From Azonexus sp. (GTDB lineage: Bacteria > Pseudomonadota > Gammaproteobacteria > Burkholderiales > Rhodocyclaceae), in assembly GCA_031285115.1 (NCBI GenBank), contig JAITWU010000020.1, forward strand, positions 1 through 17,019: 17,019 bases of DNA. Direction: 5' to 3'. Numbering within the stretch: the stretch's first letter is position 1; the number at the start of each line of letters is the position of its first letter. The notes under the pieces were generated by a model. That model saw only the letters and a list, made by a program, of their open reading frames with translations. It had not been told where the DNA came from and searched no databases. The position numbers were made by a program, and so were the translations under genes. Below, one piece after another: positions 1-8,238 of the stretch.

Positions 1-1191
1 GCCGACATCGCGGCGGGCAAGGCGATGAGCGACGCGCCCCTGCCAGCGTGGGTGAGCGCGCCGGAGCGCGTTGGCGTGCATACGCCGGAAGGTTCCTGGT
101 CGCCGCGCCAGCAGCGCAACGTTGGCCGTTCGCAACTGCCGGTTTATCGCCGCCAGTTGTTCCCGGAAAGTGTGCTTGGCGAAGGACTGGCAAGACCGCA
201 GGAAAGCGGCGAGAGCCTTTTTGAAAACGCGGGCGTGCGGCTATGGACGCTGCCGCAGGTCGATGCGCGGATCGGCATTTTGTCCTTCAAGTCGAAGATG
301 CACACCATTGGCGACGAAGTGCTCGACGGCCTGATCGCCGCCGTGCGCCGGGCCGGGCAGCAGCTCGATGGCCTCGTCCTCTGGCACGAAGCGCCGTTTG
401 CCGTCGGGGCCAATCTGCAACAGGTGATGGAAGCCATCGCCAGCAACCAGTTCGCCTTGCTGGAGCAGACGGTGGAAAAATTCCAGCGCGCTTCGCAAAC
501 CTTGAAATACGCGCCCGTGCCGGTCGTCGCCGCCGTGCAGGGCATGGCGCTGGGCGGCGGCTGCGAGTTCGCCATGCACGCCGCGCGGCGCGTCATGGCG
601 CTGGAAAGTTACGCTGGCCTCGTCGAAGCCGGGGTCGGCCTGATTCCAGCGGGCGGCGGCTGCAAGGAATTCGCCATCCGTGCAGCGGACTGGGCGGCGC
701 AGTCGGCCACGCCCAATGAGGTCTTCAACTTCCTCCAGCCGGTGTTTCAGACGGTGGCGCTGGCCAAAGTCGCCAAAAGCGCGGTCGAAGCGATTGAACT
801 GGGCTTTGCCCGGCCCGACGACACCATTTTGTTCAACGCTCACGAACTCCTGTACGTGGCGATTCGCGAAGCGCGGGCGTTGGCCGAAGCGGGCTGGTCG
901 CCGCCGCTGCCAGCGCGCGACATCCCGGTGGCGGGCCGGAACGGCATCGCCACTTGCGAGATGATGCTGGTCAATATGAAAGAGGGTGGCATGATTTCGC
1001 CGCACGACTCCAAGGTCGCCAAGGCAGCGGCGATTGCGCTGTGCGGCGGCGAGATTGAAACCGGCAGCCGGGTCGATGAGGAATGGCTGCTGACGGTCGA
1101 ACGGCGGCTGTTCGTCGATCTCCTCAAAGACCCGCTGACGCAGGCGCGGATCAAACATACGCTGGAGACGGGGAAGCCGTTGAGGAATTGA
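1..1191 (+). CDS. 3-hydroxyacyl-CoA dehydrogenase/enoyl-CoA hydratase fusion, C-terminal part (5' end outside window)
   Basis: The frame is open from base 1, so the ATG at 25 is probably internal and 396 codons of a longer protein are visible. Residues about 70-300 form a crotonase (enoyl-CoA hydratase) domain. The GGGCEF motif places Glu189 (fragment numbering) and the following LVEAGVGL motif places Glu209. Their spacing of 20 equals that of the two catalytic glutamates of rat mitochondrial hydratase (144 and 164), so hydratase activity looks intact. The first ~60 residues read like the end of a 3-hydroxyacyl-CoA dehydrogenase C-terminal region and linker. A dehydrogenase-first, hydratase-last order matches FadN-like proteins of about 790 residues rather than E. 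coli FadB, where the hydratase comes first. The role would be hydration of enoyl-CoA and oxidation of 3-hydroxyacyl-CoA in cytoplasmic beta-oxidation. The thiolase downstream supports this. The dehydrogenase half is inferred because its NAD-binding motif lies outside the window. Confidence 0.88.
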   Translation, partial: ADIAAGKAMSDAPLPAWVSAPERVGVHTPEGSWSPRQQRNVGRSQLPVYRRQLFPESVLGEGLARPQESGESLFENAGVRLWTLPQVDARIGILSFKSKMHTIGDEVLDGLIAAVRRAGQQLDGLVLWHEAPFAVGANLQQVMEAIASNQFALLEQTVEKFQRASQTLKYAPVPVVAAVQGMALGGGCEFAMHAARRVMALESYAGLVEAGVGLIPAGGGCKEFAIRAADWAAQSATPNEVFNFLQPVFQTVALAKVAKSAVEAIELGFARPDDTILFNAHELLYVAIREARALAEAGWSPPLPARDIPVAGRNGIATCEMMLVNMKEGGMISPHDSKVAKAAAIALCGGEIETGSRVDEEWLLTVERRLFVDLLKDPLTQARIKHTLETGKPLRN

Positions 1192-1219
1192 GATGTGCCC
1201 CGCCTCCCCCGGCCAAACT

Positions 1220-1323
1220 CCCCTCTCCCCTCGTGGGAGAGGGGCGGGGGGAGAGGGGGGGATGGGCCGCATGAGCTTGAATTTCCCCCTCTCCCCAACC
1301 CCTCTCCCGCCAGGGGAGAGGGG
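1220..1323. repeat. Paired REP-like palindromes (two 10-bp G/C-rich hairpins in inverted orientation)
   Basis: Two hairpins with perfect 10-bp stems share the arm CCCCTCTCCC/GGGAGAGGGG: 1220-1229 with 1235-1244, and 1299-1308 with 1314-1323, each with a 5-base loop. Each carries an extra G-rich or C-rich flank, so 1220-1258 and 1285-1323 are near-inverted copies of each other, with a few mismatches and a one-base shift, around a 26-base spacer. This resembles the twin REP units (BIMEs) scattered between genes in many proteobacteria. It fills most of the gap between the dehydrogenase/hydratase gene and the thiolase. It could fold into one long cruciform or act as an mRNA stabiliser or partial terminator. 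Confidence 0.8.
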
Positions 1324-1378
1324 CTTGGCCCAGGAGGGCAGGGGTTTTCGACAGGGTTTTGACTAAAAAGGATTTCCC

Positions 1379-2578
1379 ATGAGCCAACAGATTCAGGATG
1401 CCTACATCGTCGCCGCCACCCGTTTGCCGGTGGCCAAGCGCAATGGCCTGTTCAAACACACGCGGCCCGATGACATGCTGGCGGCGGCGCTCAAAGCCGT
1501 GCTGGCGCAAGTACCCGGTCTCGACCCGTCGCGCATCGGCGATGTCATCGTCGGCTGCGCCATGCCGGAAGCCGAGCAGGGCATGAACGTCGCCCGCATC
1601 GGCCTGTTGCTGGCCGGGCTGCCGGAGACGGCGCCGGGCATGACCATCAACCGCTTCTGTTCTTCCGGCTTGCAGGCGGTGAGCGACGCCGCCAACCAGA
1701 TCCGCCTCGGCTTGGCCGATGTGATGATTGCTGCCGGGACGGAATCCATGACCATCATGCCGCAGATCATGGGCAACAAAATGGCGATGAACCCGGCCAT
1801 TTTCGCCCGCGATGAAAATATCGGCATCGCCTACGGCATGGGCCTGACGGCGGAAAAGGTGGCGAGCCGCTGGAAAATTTCGCGCGAGCAGCAAGATGAA
1901 TTTGCCCTCGCCTCCAACCAGAAGGCGTGCGCCGCCATCGCCAGCGGCCATTTCAAGGCGGAAATCACGCCCTACGCCAGCCGCGAAAATCTGCCCGATT
2001 TATCCAGCGGCGAGATTCGCGTCGTCGAGCGGCTGGTCGATACCGACGAAGGGCCGCGCGCCGATGCGACGCTCGAAAAACTCGGCAAATTGAAACCCGT
2101 GTTTCACGCCCGTGGTTCGGTGACGGCGGGCAATTCCTCGCAAATGTCGGACGGCGCGGGCGCGGTGCTGCTGGTTTCGGAAAAGGTGTTGAAAGAACAT
2201 AACCTGACGCCGCTCGCCCGTTTCGTCAGCTACGCCGTCGGCGGCGTCGCCCCGGAAATCATGGGCATCGGCCCGATTGCCGCGATCCCCAAGGCGCTGG
2301 CTTTGGCTGGCGTCGGCCAGAACGATCTCGACTGGATCGAACTCAACGAAGCCTTCGCCGCCCAGGCGCTGGCGGTGACGCAGGAACTCAAGCTGAATCC
2401 GGAGAAAATCAACCCGCAGGGCGGGGCGATTGCCCTGGGCCACCCGCTCGGCGCGACCGGCGTCATTCGCGTGGCGACGCTGGCGCATGGTTTGCGGCGG
2501 ACAGGCGGCAAATACGGCATGGTCTCGATGTGCATTGGCACCGGCATGGGCGCTGCGGGTATTTTCGAGCGGGTTTGA
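1379..2578 (+). CDS. Thiolase family acetyl-CoA acyltransferase (FadA-like)
   Basis: This 399-residue protein has the usual thiolase length and all three active-site blocks. The nucleophile is Cys94 in NRFCSSGLQAV, His355 lies in GGAIALGHPLGATG, and the proton-relay Cys385 lies in SMCIGTGMGAAG. The NEAFAAQ motif is also present. It should cleave 3-ketoacyl-CoA with CoA to release acetyl-CoA, the last step of each beta-oxidation cycle, in the cytoplasm. The NRFCSSG form is closer to FadA of the fadN-fadA-fadE type than to the gammaproteobacterial FadA active site. It follows the dehydrogenase/hydratase gene after a gap holding a palindromic repeat. The start is supported by AAGGA at 1368-1372, six bases before the ATG. 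A biosynthetic acetoacetyl-CoA thiolase is possible by sequence alone, but the neighbours favour degradation. Confidence 0.93.
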   Translation: MSQQIQDAYIVAATRLPVAKRNGLFKHTRPDDMLAAALKAVLAQVPGLDPSRIGDVIVGCAMPEAEQGMNVARIGLLLAGLPETAPGMTINRFCSSGLQAVSDAANQIRLGLADVMIAAGTESMTIMPQIMGNKMAMNPAIFARDENIGIAYGMGLTAEKVASRWKISREQQDEFALASNQKACAAIASGHFKAEITPYASRENLPDLSSGEIRVVERLVDTDEGPRADATLEKLGKLKPVFHARGSVTAGNSSQMSDGAGAVLLVSEKVLKEHNLTPLARFVSYAVGGVAPEIMGIGPIAAIPKALALAGVGQNDLDWIELNEAFAAQALAVTQELKLNPEKINPQGGAIALGHPLGATGVIRVATLAHGLRRTGGKYGMVSMCIGTGMGAAGIFERV

Positions 2579-2597
2579 CGAGGCCGGGCGCACAGTG

Positions 2598-3113
2598 ATG
2601 AAACCCGCCTGGCTTGCCAAACTGCCGCCGGTCTGGCGGGCGCGCATGGTGCGTCTGGGCTTTAACCTGCACCCGGCCTTTCGCGGCACCGGCGGGCGGG
2701 TGGTGCATGTGACGCCGGATTTGCGCCATATCCGCATCGCTCTGCCGCTCAACTGGCGGACGAAAAATATCGTCGGCTCGCTTTACGGCGGCTCGCTCTT
2801 TGCCATGACCGACGGGGCGCACCCGATGATGCTCATGGCCGCGCTCGGCGACGCTTACGTCGTCTGGGACAAAGCCGCCAGCATCCGCTACAAGAAGCCG
2901 GGGCGATCGACCCTGACGGCGGATTTTGTGCTCGATGAGGCGGAACTCGCGGCGATTCGCGCGGCGTTGGCGCAAACACCGGAACTCGAACGGCTTTTTC
3001 TGGTGGAATTGAAGGACGCCCACGGCGAGGTTCACGCCGTGGTCGAGCGCACGGTTTATATTGCGGAAAAAAATTACTACAGCCAAAAAACCAACGGAGG
3101 GGACGACCGATGA
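2598..3113 (+). CDS. DUF4442 hotdog-fold protein, putative acyl-CoA thioesterase-like
   Basis: This 171-residue protein matches my recollection of the DUF4442 family, a hotdog-fold group related to acyl-CoA thioesterases. Visible traits are the GGSLFAMTDGAHPMMLM stretch in the central helix region and the strand-rich segment after it (IRYKKPGRSTLTADFVL), both typical of hotdog domains. I chose the ATG at 2598; a GTG directly before it at 2595 is equally placed, and an upstream extension into the thiolase gene is unlikely. It lies 19 bases after the thiolase stop and its TGA overlaps the next ATG (ATGA, 3110-3113), so it is translationally coupled in the fad operon. A role in hydrolysing or buffering acyl-CoA is inferred from fold and context. 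No member-specific substrate can be read, and the tail beyond about residue 160 looks unstructured. Confidence 0.78.
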   Translation: MKPAWLAKLPPVWRARMVRLGFNLHPAFRGTGGRVVHVTPDLRHIRIALPLNWRTKNIVGSLYGGSLFAMTDGAHPMMLMAALGDAYVVWDKAASIRYKKPGRSTLTADFVLDEAELAAIRAALAQTPELERLFLVELKDAHGEVHAVVERTVYIAEKNYYSQKTNGGDDR

Positions 3114-3682
3114 AATTGCAAACGACATATCAAACTCTGCTGCTGGCCGCCTGTCTTGCCGCCAGCGCCGCCCAGGCTGCCGAAGTGGCGGGCGTGCGCA
3201 TCGACGATACGGTTAAAGTCGGCGGCAGCGAACTGGTCTTGAACGGCGCGGGCGTGCGCAGCAAATTTTTCGTCAAAGTCTATGTCGGCGCGCTCTATGC
3301 GGCGCAGAAGGCGACGACGCCCGCCGCCCTTTACGACAGCCCGCAACCGCGCCGGATGCTGTTGCGCCTGATGCGCGAGCTGGAGGCCAAAAAATTGCAG
3401 GAGGCGCTCGACGAAGGCTTGCGCAACAACCTCTCGGCTGCCGAACTGGCCGCCGCGCGGGGGCCGATCGAGCAGTTGGGCAAGTTGTTCGAGAGTATCG
3501 GCAAGGCCCGCGAGGGCGATGCGATCACGCTCGATTTCAGCAGTCAGGGCGTCGCCATCGGCTTTAACAATGAGCCGCGCGGCACGGTCGGCAATGGCGA
3601 TTTCGCCAAAATGCTGCTGCGCGTCTGGCTCGGCGATGAACCCGCCGACGCCGGACTGAAAAAAGCCCTGCTCGGCGGCTGA
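3110..3682 (+). CDS. Exported chalcone isomerase-like domain protein
   Basis: The 190-residue product begins with a clear Sec signal peptide: a short basic start, a hydrophobic core LLLAACLAASA, and a likely cleavage after AQA near residue 23. It should therefore be periplasmic. The mature part has the pattern of bacterial chalcone-isomerase-like proteins: a VRIDDTVKVGGSELVLNGAG opening, then RSKFFVKVYVGALY, and a late GVAIGFNNEPRG segment. In plants this fold includes non-enzymatic fatty-acid-binding proteins, which fits the operon better than flavonoid chemistry. The ATG overlaps the stop of the DUF4442 gene by four bases and has a strong ribosome site (GGAGGGG, 3096-3102). The gene ends directly before the FadD leader. 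A periplasmic fatty-acid-binding role is inferred only. Confidence 0.82.
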   Translation: MKLQTTYQTLLLAACLAASAAQAAEVAGVRIDDTVKVGGSELVLNGAGVRSKFFVKVYVGALYAAQKATTPAALYDSPQPRRMLLRLMRELEAKKLQEALDEGLRNNLSAAELAAARGPIEQLGKLFESIGKAREGDAITLDFSSQGVAIGFNNEPRGTVGNGDFAKMLLRVWLGDEPADAGLKKALLGG

Positions 3683-3697
3683 ATGAAGGGGAGAAAC

Positions 3698-5359
3698 ATG
3701 GAAAAAGTCTGGCTCAAAAGTTATCCCCCCGACGTTCCGGCAGAAATCAGCATCGCCGATCTGCCCTCGCTGGTCGCCCTGTTCGAGCGTTCCTGCGCCG
3801 CCTACGCCGGGAAGACGGCGTTCATCAGCATGGGCAAGGCCATCACTTATCGCCAGCTCGACGAGGAAAGCCGCGCCTTCGCTGGCTGGCTGCAATCGCT
3901 GGGCGTCGAAAAAGGCGAGCGCGTGGCGCTGATGATGCCCAATCTGCTGCAATACCCGGTGGCGCTGTTTGGCGCACTGCGCGCCGGTTGCGCCGTGGTC
4001 AATTGCAACCCCTTGTACACGCCGCGTGAACTGGAGCATCAACTCAAAGATTCGGGCGCGACGATCATCGTCATTGTCGAGAACTTTGCCCACACCCTGG
4101 AGCAGGTGATCAGTCATACGGCAATCCGGCATGTGGTGGTGACGCCGATGGGCGAAATGCTCGGGGCGGCGAAAGGCATGCTCGTCAATTTCGTCGTCCG
4201 CTACGTCAAAAAACTGGTTCCGGCGTGGCGGCTGCCGGGGGCGATTGGTCTGCAAACGGCGCTGGCCGCCGGTCGCCAGTATGGCTTCAAGCCTGTTCCG
4301 CTCGGCCACGATGATCTGGCCTTTTTGCAATACACCGGCGGCACGACCGGGGTCTCGAAAGGGGCGATGCTGACGCATGGCAACATCACCGCCAACGTCG
4401 TGCAGGCCCATACCTGGATCGCCTCGGCCATCCGTTCGCCCCATGAAATGATCCTCACGGCGCTGCCGCTCTATCACATCTTTGCGCTGACGGCGAACTG
4501 CCTGGTGTTCATGATGGCCGGGGCGAGCAATCTGCTGATCGTCAATCCGCGCGACATTGCCGGTCTCATCAAAGAATGGGGCAAATATCCGGTGACTGCG
4601 GCAACCGGGGTGAACACCCTGTTCAATGCGCTGGTCAACCATCCGGATTTCGCCAAACTCGATTTTTCCCCCCTGCACACCACGCTGGCGGGCGGCATGG
4701 CGGTGCAGGCCCCGGTGGCCGAGCGCTGGCGGCAGGTGACCGGCGTGCCGCTGTTGCAGGCTTATGGTTTGACCGAAACGTCGCCTGCGGCAACCATCAA
4801 TCCGATCGGGATGAAAACATTCAACGGCGCCATTGGTCTCCCCATCTGTTCGACCGAGGTGTCGATCCGCGACGATGTCGGCCACGCCGTGCCGCTGACC
4901 CAGGTCGGCGAAATCTGCATCCGTGGCCCGCAGGTGATGACGGGCTACTGGCAGCGACCGGAAGAAACCGCCGACGTTTTCCACGCCGACGGCTTTTTGC
5001 GCACCGGCGACATGGGCTATATGGATGCCGAGGGCTATGTTTTTCTCGTCGATCGCAAGAAGGACATGATCCTCGTTTCCGGTTTCAATGTTTACCCCAA
5101 CGAAGTCGAAGAGGCGGTCGCCACCCATCCCGGCATCATCGACGTGGCCGCCATTGGCGTCGCCGACGAGCATTCCGGCGAAGCGGTGAAAATTTTTGTC
5201 GTCAGAAAAGACCCGGCGCTGACTGAAAAGGCGCTCATCAAGCATTGCCGCACCGTGCTGACCGGCTACAAAGTCCCCAAACACGTCGAATTCCGCGACG
5301 ACCTGCCGCGCACCAATGTCGGCAAAATCCTGCGCCGCGCCTTGAAGGAAGGAAACTGA
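3698..5359 (+). CDS. fadD: Long-chain fatty acid--CoA ligase
   Basis: This AMP-forming acyl-CoA synthetase of 553 residues activates fatty acids with ATP and CoA, the entry step of beta-oxidation, probably at the inner face of the cytoplasmic membrane. The ATP/AMP-binding loop [16 protein letters not shown] spans about residues 212-227, the second adenylate motif is YGLTETSP, and the hinge region contains GDMGYMD and [21 protein letters not shown]. The catalytic lysine is Lys543 in [10 protein letters not shown]. The length is that of E. coli FadD (about 560). I prefer the ATG at 3698 over the one at 3683 because AAGGGGAG (3686-3693) sits just before it and [14 protein letters not shown] is the usual betaproteobacterial N-terminus. 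An ATG at 3683 would directly abut the previous stop and lack its own site. Confidence 0.93.
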   Translation: MEKVWLKSYPPDVPAEISIADLPSLVALFERSCAAYAGKTAFISMGKAITYRQLDEESRAFAGWLQSLGVEKGERVALMMPNLLQYPVALFGALRAGCAVVNCNPLYTPRELEHQLKDSGATIIVIVENFAHTLEQVISHTAIRHVVVTPMGEMLGAAKGMLVNFVVRYVKKLVPAWRLPGAIGLQTALAAGRQYGFKPVPLGHDDLAFLQYTGGTTGVSKGAMLTHGNITANVVQAHTWIASAIRSPHEMILTALPLYHIFALTANCLVFMMAGASNLLIVNPRDIAGLIKEWGKYPVTAATGVNTLFNALVNHPDFAKLDFSPLHTTLAGGMAVQAPVAERWRQVTGVPLLQAYGLTETSPAATINPIGMKTFNGAIGLPICSTEVSIRDDVGHAVPLTQVGEICIRGPQVMTGYWQRPEETADVFHADGFLRTGDMGYMDAEGYVFLVDRKKDMILVSGFNVYPNEVEEAVATHPGIIDVAAIGVADEHSGEAVKIFVVRKDPALTEKALIKHCRTVLTGYKVPKHVEFRDDLPRTNVGKILRRALKEGN

Positions 5360-5360
5360 A

Positions 5361-6308
5361 ATGCCGATTCCCGCCTCGCTCAACAAAAACCTCACGCTGC
5401 CGGTCATCTGCGCGCCGATGTTCATCATTTCCGGCCCCGAACTGGTCATCGCCCAGTGCCAAAGCGGCTTGATCGGTTCTTTCCCGGCCCTGAACGCCCG
5501 CCCGCCGGAACTGCTCGATGCGTGGCTTGGGCAAATCCGCGCCGTGCTCGACGCTGATCCCAAGGCCGCGCCCTTTGCCGTCAACCAGATCATTCACCCG
5601 TCCAACACCCGGCTGGCCGCCGACATGGCGCTCTGCGTCAAGCATCGCGTGCCGCTCATCATCACCAGCCTCGGCGCGCCGAAAGAGATCGTGCAGCAGG
5701 TTCATGCCTACGGCGGTCTCGTTTTTCACGATGTCACCACCGTCCGCCATGCCGAAAAGGCGCTCGAAGCGGGCGTCGACGGCCTCATTCTCGTCTGCGC
5801 CGGGGCTGGCGGCCATGCCGGTCGTTTGAGTCCCTTCGCCCTGGTCGGCGAAGTCCGCAAGTTCTACCAGGGGCCGCTGGCGCTGGCCGGGGCGATTGCC
5901 AATGGCCGGGGCATTCTCGCCGCGCAGACGCTGGGGGCCGATTTTGCCTACATCGGCACGCGCTTCATCGCCACCGACGAGGCGCAAGCCGTGGCTGCCT
6001 ACAAGCAGGCGATTGTCGAATCGGCGGCGGCGGATGTCGTCTACACCCCGTATTTCACCGGCATACACGGCAATTACCTGAAACAGAGCATCGTCGCCGC
6101 CGGTCTCGACCCCGACAAGCTGCCGGAACGCGACAAGAGCGCCATGAGCTTTGGCGCAGCGGAATCGGCCAAAGTCTGGAAAGACATCTGGGGCGCGGGC
6201 CAGGGCGTCGGCAACATCGACGCCGTGCTGCCGGTTGCCGACCTGGCCGCGCAACTCAAGGCCGAATACGACAGCGCCAAAGGCCATTTGCTGGCGGCGG
6301 CGTTTTGA
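5361..6308 (+). CDS. Nitronate monooxygenase / 2-nitropropane dioxygenase-like FMN-dependent flavoprotein
   Basis: The 315-residue TIM-barrel protein has the family opening LTLPVICAPMFIISGPELV, the central CAGAGGHAGR motif with the putative catalytic His152, and the FMN-phosphate-binding pattern GAIANGRGILAAQTLGADFAYIGTRF. Family members oxidise alkyl nitronates such as propionate-3-nitronate with oxygen; relatives include FabK-type enoyl-ACP reductases and uncharacterised NAD(P)H:flavin oxidoreductases. Here the gene begins one base after the fadD stop, with AAGGAAGG (5345-5352) as ribosome site, so it is co-transcribed with fatty-acid activation. That position makes an acyl-chain or enoyl-reductase-like role worth considering, but nitronate detoxification remains possible. 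The call to the superfamily is firm; the substrate is open. Confidence 0.85.
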   Translation: MPIPASLNKNLTLPVICAPMFIISGPELVIAQCQSGLIGSFPALNARPPELLDAWLGQIRAVLDADPKAAPFAVNQIIHPSNTRLAADMALCVKHRVPLIITSLGAPKEIVQQVHAYGGLVFHDVTTVRHAEKALEAGVDGLILVCAGAGGHAGRLSPFALVGEVRKFYQGPLALAGAIANGRGILAAQTLGADFAYIGTRFIATDEAQAVAAYKQAIVESAAADVVYTPYFTGIHGNYLKQSIVAAGLDPDKLPERDKSAMSFGAAESAKVWKDIWGAGQGVGNIDAVLPVADLAAQLKAEYDSAKGHLLAAAF

Positions 6309-6322
6309 CAGGGGTCAGCATC

Positions 6323-6396
6323 GTAGGTTGGGTAGAGCGCAGCGAAACCCAACACAGCGCCCGATGATGGGTATCGCTGCGCTCCACCCATCCTAC
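6323..6396. repeat. 31-bp imperfect inverted repeat (intergenic dispersed palindrome type)
   Basis: The arms 6323-6353 and 6366-6396 are inverted copies of 31 bases with four mismatches, separated by 12 bases. The core AGAGCGCAGCGA is matched by TCGCTGCGCT on the other arm. The element starts GTAGGTTGGGT, a form I recall as a common dispersed intergenic repeat in beta- and gammaproteobacteria. It occupies most of the gap between the nitronate monooxygenase-like gene and the acyl-CoA dehydrogenase gene. The RNA hairpin could act as a processing or attenuation site. No flanking T-run makes it a classical intrinsic terminator. Confidence 0.82.
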
Positions 6397-6430
6397 AGCC
6401 TTCACACTCAACACTCCCAAGGAGACATTC

Positions 6431-8230
6431 ATGAGCGACTACCGCGCCCCCACGCAGGAAATGCGTTTTGTCATGGAAGAAATCGCCCAACTCGGCGAAA
6501 TCGCCCGTCTGCCGGGCTTTGAAGAAGCAACGCCGGATCTCGTCAGCGCCATTGTCGACGAAGCGGGCCGTTTCGCCAGCGAAGTCCTCGCCCCGCTCAA
6601 CCGCGTCGGCGACCAGCAGGGCTGTCGCCTTGGCGCAAACGGCGTCAGCACGCCGGATGGCTGGCAAGAAGCCTACCAAAAATTCTGCGCCGCTGGCTGG
6701 AACGGCATCGCCTCGCCCGCCGCCTTTGGCGGCCAGGGCCTGCCCGACACCCTCGGCGTCGCCGTCAAGGAAATGATCTGCTCGGCCAATCTCTCCTTCA
6801 GCCTCTGCCCGCTCTTGACCACTGGCGCGGTCGAAGCCCTGCTCACCTGCGCCAGCGACGAACTCAAAGCCATCTATCTGGAAAAAATGATTTCCGGCCA
6901 ATGGACCGGCACCATGAACCTGACCGAGCCGCAAGCCGGTTCCGACCTCGCCCTCATCCGCAGCCGCGCCGCGCCAGAGGCCGATGGCAGCTACCGCATT
7001 TTCGGGCAAAAGATTTTCATCACCTACGGCGACCACGATCTGACCGAAAACATCGTCCATCTCGTCCTCGCCCGCCTGCCTGACGCGCCCCCCGGCGTCA
7101 AAGGCATTTCGCTCTTTCTCGTGCCCAAATTCCTCGTCAATGCCGATGGCTCCCTCGGCCCCCGCAACGACGCCGTGTGCACAGCCATCGAACACAAACT
7201 CGGCATCCACGCGAGTCCCACCTGCGTCATGGTCTACGGCGACAAAGGCGAGGGCGCGACCGGCTACCTGCTGGGTGAAGCCAATCGCGGCCTCGAATAC
7301 ATGTTCATCATGATGAACGCCGCCCGCCTCGGCGTCGGCCTGCAAGGCATCGCGCTCGGCGAGCGCGCCTACCAGCAGGCGCTCGCCTACGCCCGCGAAC
7401 GCCAACAAGGGCGCGACGCCATCACTGGCGAGGCGCTGGTCAGCATCGACCACCACCCCGACATCAAACGCATGTTGATGCTCATGAGAGCACGCATCGA
7501 AGCCTGCCGGGCAATGGCCTACTACACCTCCAGCCTGCTCGACCGGATGCACGCCGCGACCGACCCCGCCGAGAAAAAACGCTGCCTCTACCTTGCCGAA
7601 TTTCTCATCCCGCTGGTCAAAGGCGGCAGCACCGAAATGGGCATCGACGTCACCTCGCTCGGCATCCAGATTCACGGCGGCATGGGCTTCATCGAAGAAA
7701 CCGGCGCAGCGCAATACTGGCGCGATTCGCGCATCACCACCATCTACGAAGGCACCACCGGCATTCAGGCCAACGACCTCCTGTTCCGCAAACTGATGCG
7801 CGACGGCGGCGCAACCGCCAAAACCCTCTTTGGCCAAATCCAGACCACAGCGCAAATGCTCGGCGCCGCATCGCGCCCCCAACTGCAAGCCATCGCCGCC
7901 CGCCTCGGCAGCGCCCTCAAAGCCTGGGCGCAAAGCACCGAATGGCTCGGCGCCAGCGCCCAAACCGGCAACTACTCGCCAGCGCTCACCGCCGCCGTCC
8001 CCTACCTGCATCTCGCCGTCACCGTCGTCGGCGGCTGGTTCATGGGCCAATCGGCGCTCGCCGCCGCCCGCCACCTCGACGCAGGCGCTGGCGACGCTGC
8101 CTTCTACCAGCGCAAAATCGCCACCGCCGCCTTCTACGCCGACCAACTCCTCCCCCAGGCCCGCGCCTTCGCCGAAACGGTACAGGCTGGCGACAAGGCG
8201 CTGACGGGGGTGGTGGATTTGTTTGGCTGA
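6431..8230 (+). CDS. Acyl-CoA dehydrogenase (about 600-residue FadE/DmdC-type)
   Basis: This flavoenzyme introduces the trans-2 double bond into acyl-CoA, the first oxidation of beta-oxidation, passing electrons to electron-transfer flavoprotein. The FAD/substrate segment MNLTEPQAGSDLALIRSRA and the following IFGQKIFITYGDHDLTENI are typical. The probable catalytic base is Glu440 in TTIYEGTTGIQANDLL. The 599-residue length, longer than the ~380 of short acyl-CoA dehydrogenases, reflects an N-terminal extension (MSDYRAPTQEMRFVM) and a C-terminal helical domain of the Acyl-CoA_dh_C type. Members of this branch act on medium/long chains or on 3-methylmercaptopropionyl-CoA (DmdC); the fad neighbours favour ordinary fatty acids. 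The ATG has AAGGAGA a few bases upstream (6419-6425). A palindromic repeat separates it from the preceding gene, so it may have partly independent expression. Confidence 0.92.
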   Translation: MSDYRAPTQEMRFVMEEIAQLGEIARLPGFEEATPDLVSAIVDEAGRFASEVLAPLNRVGDQQGCRLGANGVSTPDGWQEAYQKFCAAGWNGIASPAAFGGQGLPDTLGVAVKEMICSANLSFSLCPLLTTGAVEALLTCASDELKAIYLEKMISGQWTGTMNLTEPQAGSDLALIRSRAAPEADGSYRIFGQKIFITYGDHDLTENIVHLVLARLPDAPPGVKGISLFLVPKFLVNADGSLGPRNDAVCTAIEHKLGIHASPTCVMVYGDKGEGATGYLLGEANRGLEYMFIMMNAARLGVGLQGIALGERAYQQALAYARERQQGRDAITGEALVSIDHHPDIKRMLMLMRARIEACRAMAYYTSSLLDRMHAATDPAEKKRCLYLAEFLIPLVKGGSTEMGIDVTSLGIQIHGGMGFIEETGAAQYWRDSRITTIYEGTTGIQANDLLFRKLMRDGGATAKTLFGQIQTTAQMLGAASRPQLQAIAARLGSALKAWAQSTEWLGASAQTGNYSPALTAAVPYLHLAVTVVGGWFMGQSALAAARHLDAGAGDAAFYQRKIATAAFYADQLLPQARAFAETVQAGDKALTGVVDLFG

Positions 8231-8238
8231 CAACCCGG

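Noticed and set aside
1359..1364. TTGACT before the thiolase gene as a -35 promoter box
   Set aside because: It lies only 15 bases before the ATG, leaving no room for a -10 box and leader; the thiolase gene most likely reads through from upstream.
3077..5593. 838-codon open frame on the minus strand
   Set aside because: It lies antisense to the chalcone isomerase-like, fadD and flavoprotein genes, which have clear motifs. The translation is rich in His, Arg, Gly and Asp with no recognisable domain, as expected for a GC-rich shadow frame.
6074..8233. 719-codon open frame on the minus strand
   Set aside because: It is antisense to the acyl-CoA dehydrogenase gene and has the same biased Gly/Ala/Asp-rich composition without motifs.
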